64,000 nt of DNA from Pollutimonas bauzanensis (GCF_900129885.1 NZ_FQXE01000009.1:124001-188000); one strand, 5' to 3'. Positions 1 through 8,370 are shown, numbered from the stretch's first letter. Made by a program: numbers and translations. The notes: a model not told the origin generated them from the letters alone.

Positions 1-1
1 T

Positions 2-502
2 TCAGGGCTTGAGACCGCCACCCGGTTGGATGAGCGGGCGCCAAGCGTGCTGACGGAAATTGGGCAAAGTATCCTTTTTGCCCTTGTCTCGCTCGTCATC
101 ACGGTCATCTACACCTTAGTGACCATCATGGGCATCCTTATGATGTCCGTGGCTAAAGTCGGCATGGCCCTGATAGTGATGGTGGGGCCGCTATTTATCG
201 CCGCCTTATTGTTTGATCACACCAAGGAGTTCTTCAAGTTTTGGCTGCAACAGGCCCTGTACTTCGCGCTCTATGGCACGCTCTTTACGCTGGTTTTCGG
301 TTTAGTCATGGGAATGCTCGGCTATGTTCAAAACATTCTTTTGGGGATGACGACCGCTGCCGAGATCAATGTTTTGCAGATTCTCGGCGTCGTTATCCTC
401 GTTGCCGCCTTGGCCATGTTCTTGATGAAATTACCTTCTGTCATCGTCGGTAAGATTACCGGCGGATCGCCAGTCGATATGCCATTTATCGGCCAACTTT
501 AA
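2..502 (+). CDS. virB6: VirB6/TrbL-like T4SS inner-membrane protein, C-terminal part
   Basis: This is the C-terminal part of a polytopic inner-membrane protein. The frame is already open at the window edge, so the gene starts upstream. At least four long hydrophobic segments are visible, around a conserved-looking central stretch with the order GPLFIAALLFD then FFKFWLQQALYFALYGT, the arrangement seen in VirB6/TrbL proteins. VirB6 proteins form part of the inner-membrane channel of type IV secretion systems. The position upstream of virB8-virB9-virB10-virB11 fits the usual VirB order. The family call is firm from context and topology; no enzymatic motif is expected. Confidence 0.85.
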   Translation, partial: SGLETATRLDERAPSVLTEIGQSILFALVSLVITVIYTLVTIMGILMMSVAKVGMALIVMVGPLFIAALLFDHTKEFFKFWLQQALYFALYGTLFTLVFGLVMGMLGYVQNILLGMTTAAEINVLQILGVVILVAALAMFLMKLPSVIVGKITGGSPVDMPFIGQL

Positions 503-613
503 GAGAATAAAACACGCGCAAAGACGCTGTACAAATGAAAAGAAAAGCGTTACTGTATGTATAGTAACTTGCCATGATTGTCGTAGTACCTTTCCTTATA
601 CAGGAACGCGATG

Positions 614-934
614 ATGAGTACCCGCGCCCATTCCCGCTGGCAACAGGCCGCCCAAGTGCGTCAAGACAACGCGCCAGACCCTGCTCCTGTCGATCTTTCC
701 AAGCCCGATGCGCAAGCCGCAGCTTTGGCCGAGAAGCTGCAGGCCATCCACACACAGATCACATTCATACGGATTGTGCGCTTCATAGGCAGATGGGTTA
801 TACGCCCCATCGTCTGGTGGCCAATCAAGTACCTCTACCGCTTCACGAACCAAATCATGGTGCTGACTTCTCCGTCACCCGAAATTGCAAAGCGTAATAG
901 AGAGGCGCAGCGACGTCGCGATTTTAATATTTGA
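614..934 (+). CDS. Small basic membrane-anchored protein, tandem paralogue 1
   Basis: I do not recognise this 106-residue protein. The N-terminal half is polar and Gln/Ala rich (start MSTRAHSRWQQAAQVRQD); the centre has a short hydrophobic and aromatic stretch with the signature FIGRWVIRPIVWWPIKYLYR; the tail is charged. The ATG at 614 is preferred over the one at 611 because both following paralogues begin at the equivalent codon; an AGGA at 602-605 gives good spacing. It is the first of three adjacent related genes inside the T4SS operon, where other VirB systems carry small genes such as virB7 or entry exclusion. An envelope or exclusion role is possible but not shown. Confidence 0.7.
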   Translation: MSTRAHSRWQQAAQVRQDNAPDPAPVDLSKPDAQAAALAEKLQAIHTQITFIRIVRFIGRWVIRPIVWWPIKYLYRFTNQIMVLTSPSPEIAKRNREAQRRRDFNI

Positions 935-1111
935 CGTTATGACCACCCGCGCCCATTCCCGCTGGCAACAGGCCGCCCAAGTGCGTCAAGACAACGCGCC
1001 AGACCCTGCTCCTATCGATCTTTCCAAGCCCGATGCGCAAGCCGCAGCTTTGGCCGAGAAGCTGCAGGCCATCCACACGCAGATCACATTCATACGGATT
1101 GTGCGCTTCAT
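614..1111. repeat. Tandem gene duplication (614-786 and 939-1111)
   Basis: Two 173-base stretches, 325 bases apart, differ at only a handful of positions: the second and third codons, one valine/isoleucine codon and one synonymous change. Identity breaks sharply at about 786/1111, inside the hydrophobic motif. This is direct evidence of a recent duplication of the 5' half of the small-paralogue gene. Confidence 0.9.
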
Positions 1112-1244
1112 CGGTAAACGGATCATACGCCCTATCATCTGGTGGCCGGTCAGATACTTCTTCCTGTTTACTTATAAATTCACGGTGCTGATAAGTCCAA
1201 GCCCGGAAGAAGAAGAAGAGGAATGGGAGAGGCAACGCGAATAG
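939..1244 (+). CDS. Small basic membrane-anchored protein, tandem paralogue 2
   Basis: The 101-residue product is almost identical to the preceding gene over its first 57 or so residues and then diverges, ending in an acidic run of seven glutamates broken by one tryptophan. The shared core is the FIGxxxIRPIxWWPxxY motif. It starts four bases after the stop of paralogue 1. The near identity at DNA level (939-1111 against 614-786) shows a recent tandem duplication, while the membrane-proximal segment and tail have changed. The function is unknown. A start at 885 is possible on paper but would extend far into the previous gene. Confidence 0.7.
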   Translation: MTTRAHSRWQQAAQVRQDNAPDPAPIDLSKPDAQAAALAEKLQAIHTQITFIRIVRFIGKRIIRPIIWWPVRYFFLFTYKFTVLISPSPEEEEEEWERQRE

Positions 1245-1282
1245 GCACTCTTAATAGGATATGCTATTTCGCTTCTACCACA

Positions 1283-1618
1283 ATGTTTACTCGTACCTAC
1301 TCACGCTGGAAGCGCCTCGCTCAATTGCGCCAAGACGACGCGCCCGGCCCTCCCGAACCGGAGGCCGAGGTCGAGACGACATCCACTTCGGTTTCCCAAG
1401 CCGATGCAGACATGGCGGCGCTGATTGCGAAGTTTCACGCTATTCGCGCGCAAAATCGGGGCGTGCAAGTGGTGTATTTCATCGGGAGGTGGATCGCTCG
1501 CCCTATCCTCTGGTGGCCGGTCAAGTACATATATCGGTATGTGGACTGGGAATACAACCGCGAAGTCGCGCGGCGGCGCAAAGAAGAGGCAAAACGTCGG
1601 CGGCGTCTATTCTTTTAG
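1283..1618 (+). CDS. Small basic membrane-anchored protein, tandem paralogue 3
   Basis: This 111-residue protein is a diverged member of the same family. It keeps the opening RxYSRWKRLAQLRQDDAPGP, a longer acidic and Thr-rich linker, and the FIGRWIARPILWWPVKYIYR core, then ends with a very basic tail rich in Arg and Lys. The opposite charge of the tails in copies 2 (acidic) and 3 (basic) is striking. The ATG at 1283 matches the start of its paralogues. It belongs to the virB6-to-virB8 interval and is followed by about 160 bases without a convincing gene before mntA. The function is unknown. Confidence 0.65.
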   Translation: MFTRTYSRWKRLAQLRQDDAPGPPEPEAEVETTSTSVSQADADMAALIAKFHAIRAQNRGVQVVYFIGRWIARPILWWPVKYIYRYVDWEYNREVARRRKEEAKRRRRLFF

Positions 1619-1781
1619 CGTATGTGCCCCCGCCCAATGAATTCTTACGCTTGCGCAGTCAGCTTTTCAGGCAAGTAGTACGCTCTCGATGAAGCAGGCA
1701 GGCAGAGGAAGCCGCAGTATCTAAGTTGTGCTTTGCCTCCCATTCGCTTATCGTTAAAGCAGATCTCACTGTGGGACAAAT

Positions 1782-2072
1782 ATGAAACCATCTGAAGCAT
1801 TGATCGCCAACCGTGTTGCCATTCGCCGCATCGTCGAGCTGCATCGCGCCGGGAATGCCAGGATCTTCGGATCGGTTCTTCGGGGTGAAGACACCGATGC
1901 CAGCGATCTGGACATCCTGGTCGACCCAACACCGCAGACCACTCTTTTCGATATCGGCGCAATTCGCCATGAGTTGAGCAAACTGCTCGGCGTGCCGGTT
2001 GACGTGCTTACGCCCAACGCTTTGCCTGATACGTTTCGGGCGGCAATACTTGATCAGGCACAAGCCATATGA
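1782..2072 (+). CDS. mntA: MntA-type minimal nucleotidyltransferase antitoxin
   Basis: The 96-residue protein is a minimal nucleotidyltransferase. The signature GSVLRGEDTDASDLDILVD carries the GS motif and the Asp-x-Asp metal ligands of the family. In characterised MntA/HepT pairs the antitoxin transfers AMP groups onto a tyrosine of the HEPN toxin and so neutralises it. Its stop overlaps the start of the next gene (ATGA), as expected for a co-translated pair. The position inside a T4SS operon is unusual and suggests a late insertion that stabilises the plasmid. Activity is inferred from the family. Confidence 0.9.
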   Translation: MKPSEALIANRVAIRRIVELHRAGNARIFGSVLRGEDTDASDLDILVDPTPQTTLFDIGAIRHELSKLLGVPVDVLTPNALPDTFRAAILDQAQAI

Positions 2073-2428
2073 GCCGCAAGGATGAGCGCCTTGCTCACTA
2101 TTTGGCCCATATCATCGAAGCGATTGCACGCATTGAGCGCTACACCGAGGACATGGATGCACAGGCGTTTATGAATAATCCTTTGGTGCAGGACGCCGTA
2201 ATCCGAAACCTCGAAATCATCGGCGAGGCTAGCCACAACATCGAAACACGCTTCCCCGATTTCGCTGCGTCTCGCCCCGAGCTGCCCTTGGCATTCGCCT
2301 ATCAAATGCGCAACGCCGTAGCGCACGGCTACTTCAAGGTCGACTTTGAAATTGTCTGGAATACGATCCAGCAAGATCTGCCTCGCCTTCATGCGCAGAT
2401 CCGCCACGCGCAGTCCGGCGACCTGTGA
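2069..2428 (+). CDS. hepT: HepT-type HEPN ribonuclease toxin
   Basis: This 119-residue helical protein has the HEPN signature near residue 90, RNAVAHGY, which is the R-x4-H motif followed by the tyrosine that MntA modifies in studied pairs. The mid-region also fits the family (NLEIIGEASHNI). HepT toxins cleave RNA when free. The start codon overlaps the mntA stop, so the two are translationally coupled. It is followed by a perfect palindrome at 2455-2472 that probably ends the small operon. Confidence 0.9.
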   Translation: MSRKDERLAHYLAHIIEAIARIERYTEDMDAQAFMNNPLVQDAVIRNLEIIGEASHNIETRFPDFAASRPELPLAFAYQMRNAVAHGYFKVDFEIVWNTIQQDLPRLHAQIRHAQSGDL

Positions 2429-2454
2429 ATCTGGCCCCCTACACCTAGGGCCAT

Positions 2455-2472
2455 AACCCGGCATGCCGGGTT
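2455..2472 (+). terminator. Perfect 18-bp palindrome after hepT
   Basis: AACCCGGCATGCCGGGTT is a perfect palindrome followed by a short T stretch, 27 bases after the hepT stop. It fits a weak factor-independent terminator, although the stem has almost no loop; a protein-binding site is an alternative. Confidence 0.5.
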
Positions 2473-2624
2473 TCTCTTAGACTTGAGCGGGTAGCGCAAC
2501 GCTACGCGCCAGGACTTATACGCCGCGCCTAGGCGGCCCCTCTCCTTTCCCATTACCGCAAACGCCTACCGGGCCTCGTTACCGAGGCCGGGCGGCGTCT
2601 TGTCGCCCCATCCAGGAAGTACAC

Positions 2625-3314
2625 ATGCCTTCTGACGATCCGAAACTGTCGATAGATGATGAAATCGCGCGCGCCCAGGGCCTGGAACGCGATCTGCTTG
2701 TCGAAATATTGCAATCTCGCCGTACGGCCTGGCGTGTGGCCATTGGCGCCTTCGTACTGGCCCTGGTCTCTGTCGGCGCTGTGGCGGGCCTGACCCCCTT
2801 GAAGGCTCCCCCAGAACTGTACGTGGTGAGGGTGGATAACGCCAAGGGTCAGGTAGAAAGCGTGACTAGGCTGGGCGACGCGCAAGAAGACTATGGAGAG
2901 CGCATCGCACGTTTCTTCATCCATGAATACGTGTTGGCCTGCGAAGGCTACGACTGGAACACCATTCAGAACTCGTATGATCGCTGCGCGCTCTTTAGCG
3001 CGCCATCCGTGCAGCGCGAGTACTACGAAAAGTTCAAAGGCGACGAGGGCTGGATCAAGCGCTACGCCAACCACACCCGCCAGCGCATCAATGTGCGTTC
3101 CATCACTCTAGGCCCAAAACAAAGCGCGACGGTGCGCTTTACCAGGCGCATTGAAAGCAATACCAATCAAACTGGCGTCACCGATGAACATCTCGTGGCC
3201 ACCCTGGCCTACGACTACGTCAACGCGAACCTCACCGAAGCCGTCGGCAGAAAAAATCCCCTTGGATTCCAGGTCATCACCTACACGACCGATGTGGAGG
3301 TTCAAGGCAAATGA
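2625..3314 (+). CDS. virB8: VirB8-like T4SS assembly protein
   Basis: The 229-residue protein has a short cytoplasmic N-terminus, one transmembrane segment at about residues 37-57 (WRVAIGAFVLALVSVGAVAG) and a periplasmic domain of VirB8/TrwG type, with the typical region FFIHEYVLACEGYDW and a later VRFTRRIES strand. VirB8 is a bitopic inner-membrane component that contacts VirB9 and VirB10 during assembly. The start ATG follows a stretch containing CCAGGAAG. The gene overlaps the next by four bases, beginning a tightly packed run through virB10. Confidence 0.92.
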   Translation: MPSDDPKLSIDDEIARAQGLERDLLVEILQSRRTAWRVAIGAFVLALVSVGAVAGLTPLKAPPELYVVRVDNAKGQVESVTRLGDAQEDYGERIARFFIHEYVLACEGYDWNTIQNSYDRCALFSAPSVQREYYEKFKGDEGWIKRYANHTRQRINVRSITLGPKQSATVRFTRRIESNTNQTGVTDEHLVATLAYDYVNANLTEAVGRKNPLGFQVITYTTDVEVQGK

Positions 3315-3580
3315 CTGCAAACCTTGGATTGGAATGGTCAGGCGCCCTATTGGGCTTACTCGGTGTAGGCCTGATGGCCGGCAGCTACCGCGCATCGAGC
3401 TGGGGGTTCCTGGCCTTGCTCTTGTCTAACGCCTGCTGGATCGCCTTTGCGCTACGCACCCATACCTACGGCCTGCTCGTAATGCAAATCGGGCTTTTGC
3501 TCGCCTGCGCGTTAGGCCTGTTTCGCTCGATGTTGATCCCTCCCCTGCCGACATCCCGTAAGAAGAGAGGAAATAGATGA
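3311..3580 (+). CDS. Small three-helix membrane protein in T4SS operon
   Basis: This 89-residue protein is almost entirely hydrophobic, with three predicted membrane helices and a short basic tail (SRKKRGNR). I do not recognise it with certainty; the WGFLALLLSNACWIAFALRT segment is reminiscent of short YgjV/PnuC-like membrane proteins. It overlaps virB8 and the next gene by four bases on each side (ATGA), so it is part of the same translation unit. It occupies the place between VirB8 and VirB9. No lipobox is visible, so it is not an obvious VirB7. Confidence 0.7.
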   Translation: MTANLGLEWSGALLGLLGVGLMAGSYRASSWGFLALLLSNACWIAFALRTHTYGLLVMQIGLLLACALGLFRSMLIPPLPTSRKKRGNR

Positions 3581-4161
3581 TGGAATCTCTAAAAGCTGAA
3601 GAATTGGCCGCGCGCCTGGAACACGCCCACCAACTGACGCATGCCGAGCGCAACGCGCTGCTGCGAGACCTGGAACGCTATGCCGCGCGGGATCTGTATG
3701 GCGCGGCCCGCCTATGCAAGGATCACTTGAGCAAAGAGGCCGACTTGCGATTGCCGTCGGCCTTGCAAGTGGCGCCCTTGCTGGCCAAGCACTTTGAGGC
3801 GCGCATGAATGAGCAGCGCCGCCCCATTGATCTGCATCACGAGCGCGACAAGCAATTGCGCCAGCCCGAGCCGGGTCGCCACTACGTGGGGCCCGTTGTG
3901 GGCACCACCCCGAATTGCGTCGTGCAGATGGACAAGGATACGGGTGATTTGATCGTTCATGCCCGCCGTAGCCTGGTTTGCGCGTTCGAGTCCAGCGAGC
4001 GGGACAAGGATCTGTCCATCCACTATCCCCAGGCGGCAATCGGCGGCGTAGGCCTGGTCATGCGGATGCAGGAAGGCCATGGCATGACGCCTGGACACGC
4101 CCTGCAACATGAAGCGAACGCCTCCAAGGCCGAACATAGCGTGGAGCATGGACTATTATGA
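3577..4161 (+). CDS. KfrB-domain-like protein in T4SS operon
   Basis: This 194-residue soluble protein has a helical N-terminal half and, at about residues 99-135, a segment (GRHYVGPVVGTTPNCVVQM, then a histidine before RRSLV) that resembles the KfrB domain found in many plasmid and relaxase-associated proteins. The role of that domain is not well established. The gene overlaps its neighbours by four bases on both sides, so it is co-translated with virB9. The domain assignment is from motif memory and moderately sure. Confidence 0.6.
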   Translation: MMESLKAEELAARLEHAHQLTHAERNALLRDLERYAARDLYGAARLCKDHLSKEADLRLPSALQVAPLLAKHFEARMNEQRRPIDLHHERDKQLRQPEPGRHYVGPVVGTTPNCVVQMDKDTGDLIVHARRSLVCAFESSERDKDLSIHYPQAAIGGVGLVMRMQEGHGMTPGHALQHEANASKAEHSVEHGLL

Positions 4162-4973
4162 GCATGGCAGCGGTGGCCCGAATGATTCTCGCGGCCACAC
4201 TTAGCGCGGCGACCCTCACATCCTGGGCGCTGGACAATCCCAAGCCATCCCCCAAGGATAAGCGGATACGGACCACCCAGTACGATCCGACCAATGTGAT
4301 CGTCGTGCCGACGGTCATCGGTGTTGCGACCCACATTGTGCTGTCCGATGACGAGCAGTATGTCACGCATGCTTTCGGAGATGCGAGCGCCTATGATTTT
4401 CAGGAGGTCGGGGGCAAACACCTGCTATTCAAGCCGATAGCCCGTGACGCGGACACCAACCTGATCGTTATCACGACAAAGCGCAACTACGCTTTTCTTC
4501 TGCAAAACAAGGAACGAGGCAGCGGCCAGGAAGTGTATCGGCTCAAGCTGGAATATCCGGACATCGAGCAAGCGCAATCGGTCGCCCAAGCGGTGTCCGC
4601 GCAGATCGATCAGGCACTGACCGAACCCGGCCAGGCAATCAATTGGCAGGGCTACACCATGAGCGGGGACCAATCCCTGGCCCCGGTCAACGCCTGGGAT
4701 GATGGAGCGCAGACCTGGTTGCGCTTTGCGCCTGGTCAGGATCTGCCCGCCGCGTACTTCGTGGATGCGGACGGTAATGAGGTACTGGCCAACCGGCACA
4801 TGGCCGACGCGCACACGATCGTACTGCACCGTATCGCCGCCAAATGGCATTTGCGGCTGGGGGACCAGGTGCTCGCGGTCTATAACGAAAACAGCAACCA
4901 GGCCCGTAGCCTCTCCACAGGCACCATTTCGCCTCGTGTAGAGCGAGTCTTGCGCAAGGAGGCCGTGCAATGA
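4158..4973 (+). CDS. virB9: VirB9-like T4SS outer-membrane-complex protein
   Basis: The 271-residue protein begins with a signal peptide (hydrophobic stretch to about residue 24, ending SWA) and continues with the VirB9/TrwF layout. The N-terminal beta region includes DPTNVIVVPTVIGVATHIVL and VITTKRNYAFLL; a linker follows, then a C-terminal beta domain (QTWLRFAPGQDLPAAYFVD). VirB9 forms the periplasmic and outer-membrane core ring with VirB7 and VirB10. The gene overlaps the preceding gene and virB10 by four bases. Confidence 0.93.
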   Translation: MSMAAVARMILAATLSAATLTSWALDNPKPSPKDKRIRTTQYDPTNVIVVPTVIGVATHIVLSDDEQYVTHAFGDASAYDFQEVGGKHLLFKPIARDADTNLIVITTKRNYAFLLQNKERGSGQEVYRLKLEYPDIEQAQSVAQAVSAQIDQALTEPGQAINWQGYTMSGDQSLAPVNAWDDGAQTWLRFAPGQDLPAAYFVDADGNEVLANRHMADAHTIVLHRIAAKWHLRLGDQVLAVYNENSNQARSLSTGTISPRVERVLRKEAVQ

Positions 4974-6166
4974 GGTGGTTCAAGAGAGGGCGTGCCCGCA
5001 AACAACAACCGGTGGACGCGGTCGAGCAGATCGAGGCCCAGGCCTTGCTGGACGAGCGTGGTCGACCCAATCTGGACGGTGCGGCTGCGCCAATGGCGCC
5101 GGGCGCCAAGGCGTTTCTGACGCTGATTCTCCTGACGGTCATCATTTTGATCGGTTTGTTGGTGCTGCGCGCGCTGCGCACCGACCACTCCAAACAGGAG
5201 AAAACCGGTTCGATGCGCTCAAAAATCGAGAACGTGTTGCCCGAACTCAAGCTTGCGGCGCCGATTCCGGCGCCTGGGCCCGCGCCCGACCTTGCCGCGA
5301 AAGATAATCCAGCCGTGCGGCAGCTGGCGCAAATTACCTTGCCAGGCACCGACAAAGCGAATTCCACGCTTTTTGAAGATCCGATTGAGAAACGGCGCCT
5401 GACCGCCGGCTTGCAGCGCCAGCAGTCCGGGCAGCAGCAGCCCTCGGGCGCGCAAGCAGCCTCCAAGCCGCCAGGGCGCGAACAAGACAGTGGTCCGATG
5501 GCCGATCGGTTGCGGCCGCTGCGCTTAAACAGCGCGCAGGCGACACTCTTGCGCAACCGGGATTTACTGTTGACGCAAGGCAGCATGATCGACTGCGTCC
5601 AGCAGACCAAGTTCGTCTCGGCTCAGGCCGGCATGATCACCTGCTACGCCACGCGCGAAGTGCGTTCGACCAATGGGCGGGTTGTGTTAATTGACGCCGG
5701 CACGATGTTTGTTGGATACCAGCAAAGTGTGCTGGCCCAGGGGCAGCCGCGCATTGGTGTGGTCTGGTCGCGGCTGGAAACGCCCGAGGGCGTGGTCGTT
5801 GAACTGGACTCACCAGGCACCGGGCCGCTTGGCGAGGCTGGACTGGACGGCGAAATCGACAAGCATTTTGCGCAGCGCTTTGGCGGGGCGATGATGGTCA
5901 GCCTGATTGACGACTTTGGCAATTGGCTGAGCAACCGCGGCGGCGGGAACAGTTCCGACGGCATCCGCCTCGATAGTTCCAGCGATGCGGCACAGCAAGC
6001 GGTGGCCACCGTCCTGCAAAACACGATAAACATTCCGCCCACTCTATATCGCAATCAGGGCGGACGCGTGGGAATCTATGTGGCGCGGGACCTGGATTTC
6101 AGCTCTGTCTACGCATTGCGTCCGGCCTCTGCGGTGGGTGCTTACGCTGCGGCGCCGGCACATTAG
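4970..6166 (+). CDS. virB10: VirB10-like T4SS core protein
   Basis: This 398-residue protein has a cytoplasmic N-terminus of about 45 residues, one transmembrane helix (FLTLILLTVIILIGLLVLRA), a long Pro/Gln-rich periplasmic linker and a C-terminal VirB10/TrbI beta-barrel domain with the family stretches LLTQGSMIDCVQQTKF and GQPRIGVVWSRLETPEGVV. VirB10 spans both membranes and senses ATP use by the system. It overlaps virB9 by four bases. After its stop there are about 90 bases before virB11. Confidence 0.94.
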   Translation: MRWFKRGRARKQQPVDAVEQIEAQALLDERGRPNLDGAAAPMAPGAKAFLTLILLTVIILIGLLVLRALRTDHSKQEKTGSMRSKIENVLPELKLAAPIPAPGPAPDLAAKDNPAVRQLAQITLPGTDKANSTLFEDPIEKRRLTAGLQRQQSGQQQPSGAQAASKPPGREQDSGPMADRLRPLRLNSAQATLLRNRDLLLTQGSMIDCVQQTKFVSAQAGMITCYATREVRSTNGRVVLIDAGTMFVGYQQSVLAQGQPRIGVVWSRLETPEGVVVELDSPGTGPLGEAGLDGEIDKHFAQRFGGAMMVSLIDDFGNWLSNRGGGNSSDGIRLDSSSDAAQQAVATVLQNTINIPPTLYRNQGGRVGIYVARDLDFSSVYALRPASAVGAYAAAPAH

Positions 6167-6258
6167 GGACGCAGCCCCTTACCTTTCTCCCCCTCCTTCT
6201 TTTCCTATCCTAATGGCTGCGTGTTAAAGAGCGCGCGGCGAGGTGTTTGGAGCCGGTC

Positions 6259-7332
6259 ATGCAACAGACCAACCTGTCCGTCGTCAAAGACGTGGGCGAG
6301 GATCGCTTCGCGTCGGAGCTCGCCGATCAACCCGAGGCCGAGCATGGCGTAGCGCTGCGTCAGATGCTGCGACCCGTTGCCCAGTATCTAGCAGACGATC
6401 AGGTTCGGGAGATTACTATCCCAGCACCGGGCAGGTTATTTCTTCGCATCGCCGGAGCCTGGCACGAGCGGGCGGCGCCAGAATTAAGCTACGACTACCT
6501 TGACGCCTTGGTAGCAACAATGGCCAGTTACAACAAGGTCAATTTCGAACCAATCCAATCGCTAATGCTGCTCGATGGCGAGCGTGCTCAGGTAATGCGC
6601 CCGCCGGCGGTGATCGAGGGCTGCATCTCGGTCAATATCCGCAAATTTAGCGGTGTCGTCAAAAACCTGGACGAGCTGGCCAGCCAAGGGGCCTTCGATC
6701 ACTGGCAGGATGTCAGCGGCCGGATCGAGGCGCCCGAGCAGTTGACGCCGGAGGACCGCGAATTGCTCACGTTAAAGGAAGAGCGCAACATGCGCGCCTT
6801 CCTGGAGCGTGCCGTATTGCTGCGCAAGAACATCATCATTGGCGGCAAGACCGGTTCGGGCAAAACGACGTTTGCGCGTAGCCTCATCGAGCGCGTGCCC
6901 ACCGATGAACGACTCATCACAATCGAAGACGTGCATGAGCTGTTCCTCTTTAACCACCCGAACCGGGTGCACATGATGTACGGCGCAAATGAAGGTCAAG
7001 TTTCAGCCACCGATTGCGTGGCGGCCTGCATGCGTAGCTCACCGGACCGGATTTTCCTGTCGGAGCTGCGCGACGCGGAAGCAGCCTGGGAATATCTCTC
7101 GGCCCTCAATACCGGGCATCCCGGCTCGATCACGACCACGCACGCCAACACGGCGTGGGACACATTCAGTCGGGTTGCGTTGTTGATTAAGCAATCGAGC
7201 GCTGGAAACCAGATCGACATTGCAACGATCCGAACCTACTTGCTATCGACCCTTGATATCGCCCTGTACTTCTCAGCGTACAAGCTGGTTCAAGTTTATT
7301 TCAATCCCGAGCGCGCTGGCGCTTTGCTCTAA
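6259..7332 (+). CDS. virB11: VirB11-like T4SS hexameric ATPase
   Basis: The 357-residue protein is a VirB11/TrwD secretion ATPase. The Walker A motif GGKTGSGKTTF lies near residue 200, followed by an Asp box (ITIEDVHELFL), a Walker B-like segment (RIFLSELRDAEAAWEYL) and a His box (GHPGSITTTHANTAWD). These proteins form cytoplasmic hexamers that power pilus assembly and substrate transfer. A TTG at 6247 is also in frame, but the ATG at 6259 is preferred because GGAG at 6249-6252 is ideally placed for it. Confidence 0.95.
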   Translation: MQQTNLSVVKDVGEDRFASELADQPEAEHGVALRQMLRPVAQYLADDQVREITIPAPGRLFLRIAGAWHERAAPELSYDYLDALVATMASYNKVNFEPIQSLMLLDGERAQVMRPPAVIEGCISVNIRKFSGVVKNLDELASQGAFDHWQDVSGRIEAPEQLTPEDRELLTLKEERNMRAFLERAVLLRKNIIIGGKTGSGKTTFARSLIERVPTDERLITIEDVHELFLFNHPNRVHMMYGANEGQVSATDCVAACMRSSPDRIFLSELRDAEAAWEYLSALNTGHPGSITTTHANTAWDTFSRVALLIKQSSAGNQIDIATIRTYLLSTLDIALYFSAYKLVQVYFNPERAGALL

Positions 7333-7351
7333 GCGACCTGGGAGGCCGCCG

Positions 7352-7600
7352 ATGACTGGAGATCAACACGAACATAGCCTGCGCAACGAGCAGGTAGGAC
7401 AGGCATACATGGTCATGCTGGACGTTTATGAAAAATGCCGCCAGCAAGGTATGACACCCGCACAAATCAGCCAGGAGATTGAGAAAGCCAATCCCTGGGG
7501 GGTGTGTCAAACCTGGCGCTTGCAGGCGTGGCTGATCGCGCGCCGTGAGTTCTATGCGGATTACACCCTGCCGCCACCCAAGACGACAGGTGCTCGATAG
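7352..7600 (+). CDS. Small protein of unknown function after virB11
   Basis: This 82-residue acidic, helical protein is not recognised. The start at 7352 has a strong GGAGG at 7341-7345, 20 bases after virB11, so it is probably the last gene of the T4SS operon. The sequence has no signal peptide or membrane segment; the C-terminal half is rich in Trp and Arg (WRLQAWLIARREFYADY). A hairpin with a T-run directly follows its stop. Confidence 0.65.
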   Translation: MTGDQHEHSLRNEQVGQAYMVMLDVYEKCRQQGMTPAQISQEIEKANPWGVCQTWRLQAWLIARREFYADYTLPPPKTTGAR

Positions 7601-7613
7601 ACATTATGGCTTT

Positions 7614-7653
7614 TGGCCCCGTGCGCGAAATGGCTGGGGCCATCCTCTTTTTG
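7614..7653 (+). terminator. Factor-independent terminator of the T4SS operon
   Basis: TGGCCCC at 7614-7620 pairs with GGGGCCA at 7636-7642, followed by TCCTCTTTTTG. The G/C stem and following T-rich stretch fit an intrinsic terminator just after the last small gene. Confidence 0.75.
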
Positions 7654-7668
7654 TAATTGGAATTACCA

Positions 7669-8370
7669 ATGATGACAAGCTCGACGCAAGACATAGCAGG
7701 CATGGAGGCCGCTGAGCCACTGGTGATAGCAACGGAGCAGCAGCTACCACTCATTGCTCTTAGCCCCACCCAATCTGGTGCCGGTCACCCAGGAGCGGCC
7801 CGACCGCAAGAACCACTTATTACTTATGGTGGGTGGCTCATCTTGATCATGGTGGTGATCGCATCGTACTTGCACCGCCGGATCACCAAAAGCCAACTTG
7901 CGGCCAGGAGGCGGTTTGAATCCGAAAGTGTGACTTCTAGCGATTGGCATGGGGTCAGCGATTACTCCGTTGCCAACGCCGTTCACAGCCGCGTAAATGG
8001 GCGCCTTTACCAGCGCAGACTTAAGGCGTATGAACATGCGCTGGCTATGAAGGGCTACCGTGTCACGCCACAGACCGGTACGGAAAGTGGGTATCGTAGG
8101 CCGCCGTACGAGGTTCAGCGATATGCTGCCGAACAGATTGCAAGAGAAGATATCGCCTATCTCTACCCTCGTCTCAATGACGAAGACATCGAAAGGTACG
8201 TTCGCGATCGCGTATACGAGGGGGCTGCATTGTGCTTTGTTGAGGATCTGGTTGCGTCGCTTATCGATGAAGGGTTCATGTTCGAACCGTCCAGGATAGT
8301 CCCCGCACCCGAATTGAATGAGATGCAAGGGGCGCCCGCCGACTCAGCCTCCAGTGGATGCCCCAAATAG
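7669..8370 (+). CDS. Membrane-anchored protein of unknown function
   Basis: The protein is about 233 residues. After an N-terminal polar region of about 55 residues there is one clear transmembrane helix (GGWLILIMVVIASYL), then a basic juxtamembrane stretch and a mixed helical domain of about 150 residues with many Tyr and Arg. No family is recognised. ATG codons at 7669 and 7672 are both possible; an upstream TTG is less likely. It stands alone between the T4SS terminator and the replication gene, so it may be a transfer accessory protein or a host-interaction protein. Confidence 0.6.
   Translation: MMTSSTQDIAGMEAAEPLVIATEQQLPLIALSPTQSGAGHPGAARPQEPLITYGGWLILIMVVIASYLHRRITKSQLAARRRFESESVTSSDWHGVSDYSVANAVHSRVNGRLYQRRLKAYEHALAMKGYRVTPQTGTESGYRRPPYEVQRYAAEQIAREDIAYLYPRLNDEDIERYVRDRVYEGAALCFVEDLVASLIDEGFMFEPSRIVPAPELNEMQGAPADSASSGCPK

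Noticed and set aside
3311-3580. Assignment of the small membrane gene as virB7
   Set aside because: No signal peptide with lipobox cysteine is present; three hydrophobic helices do not fit VirB7.
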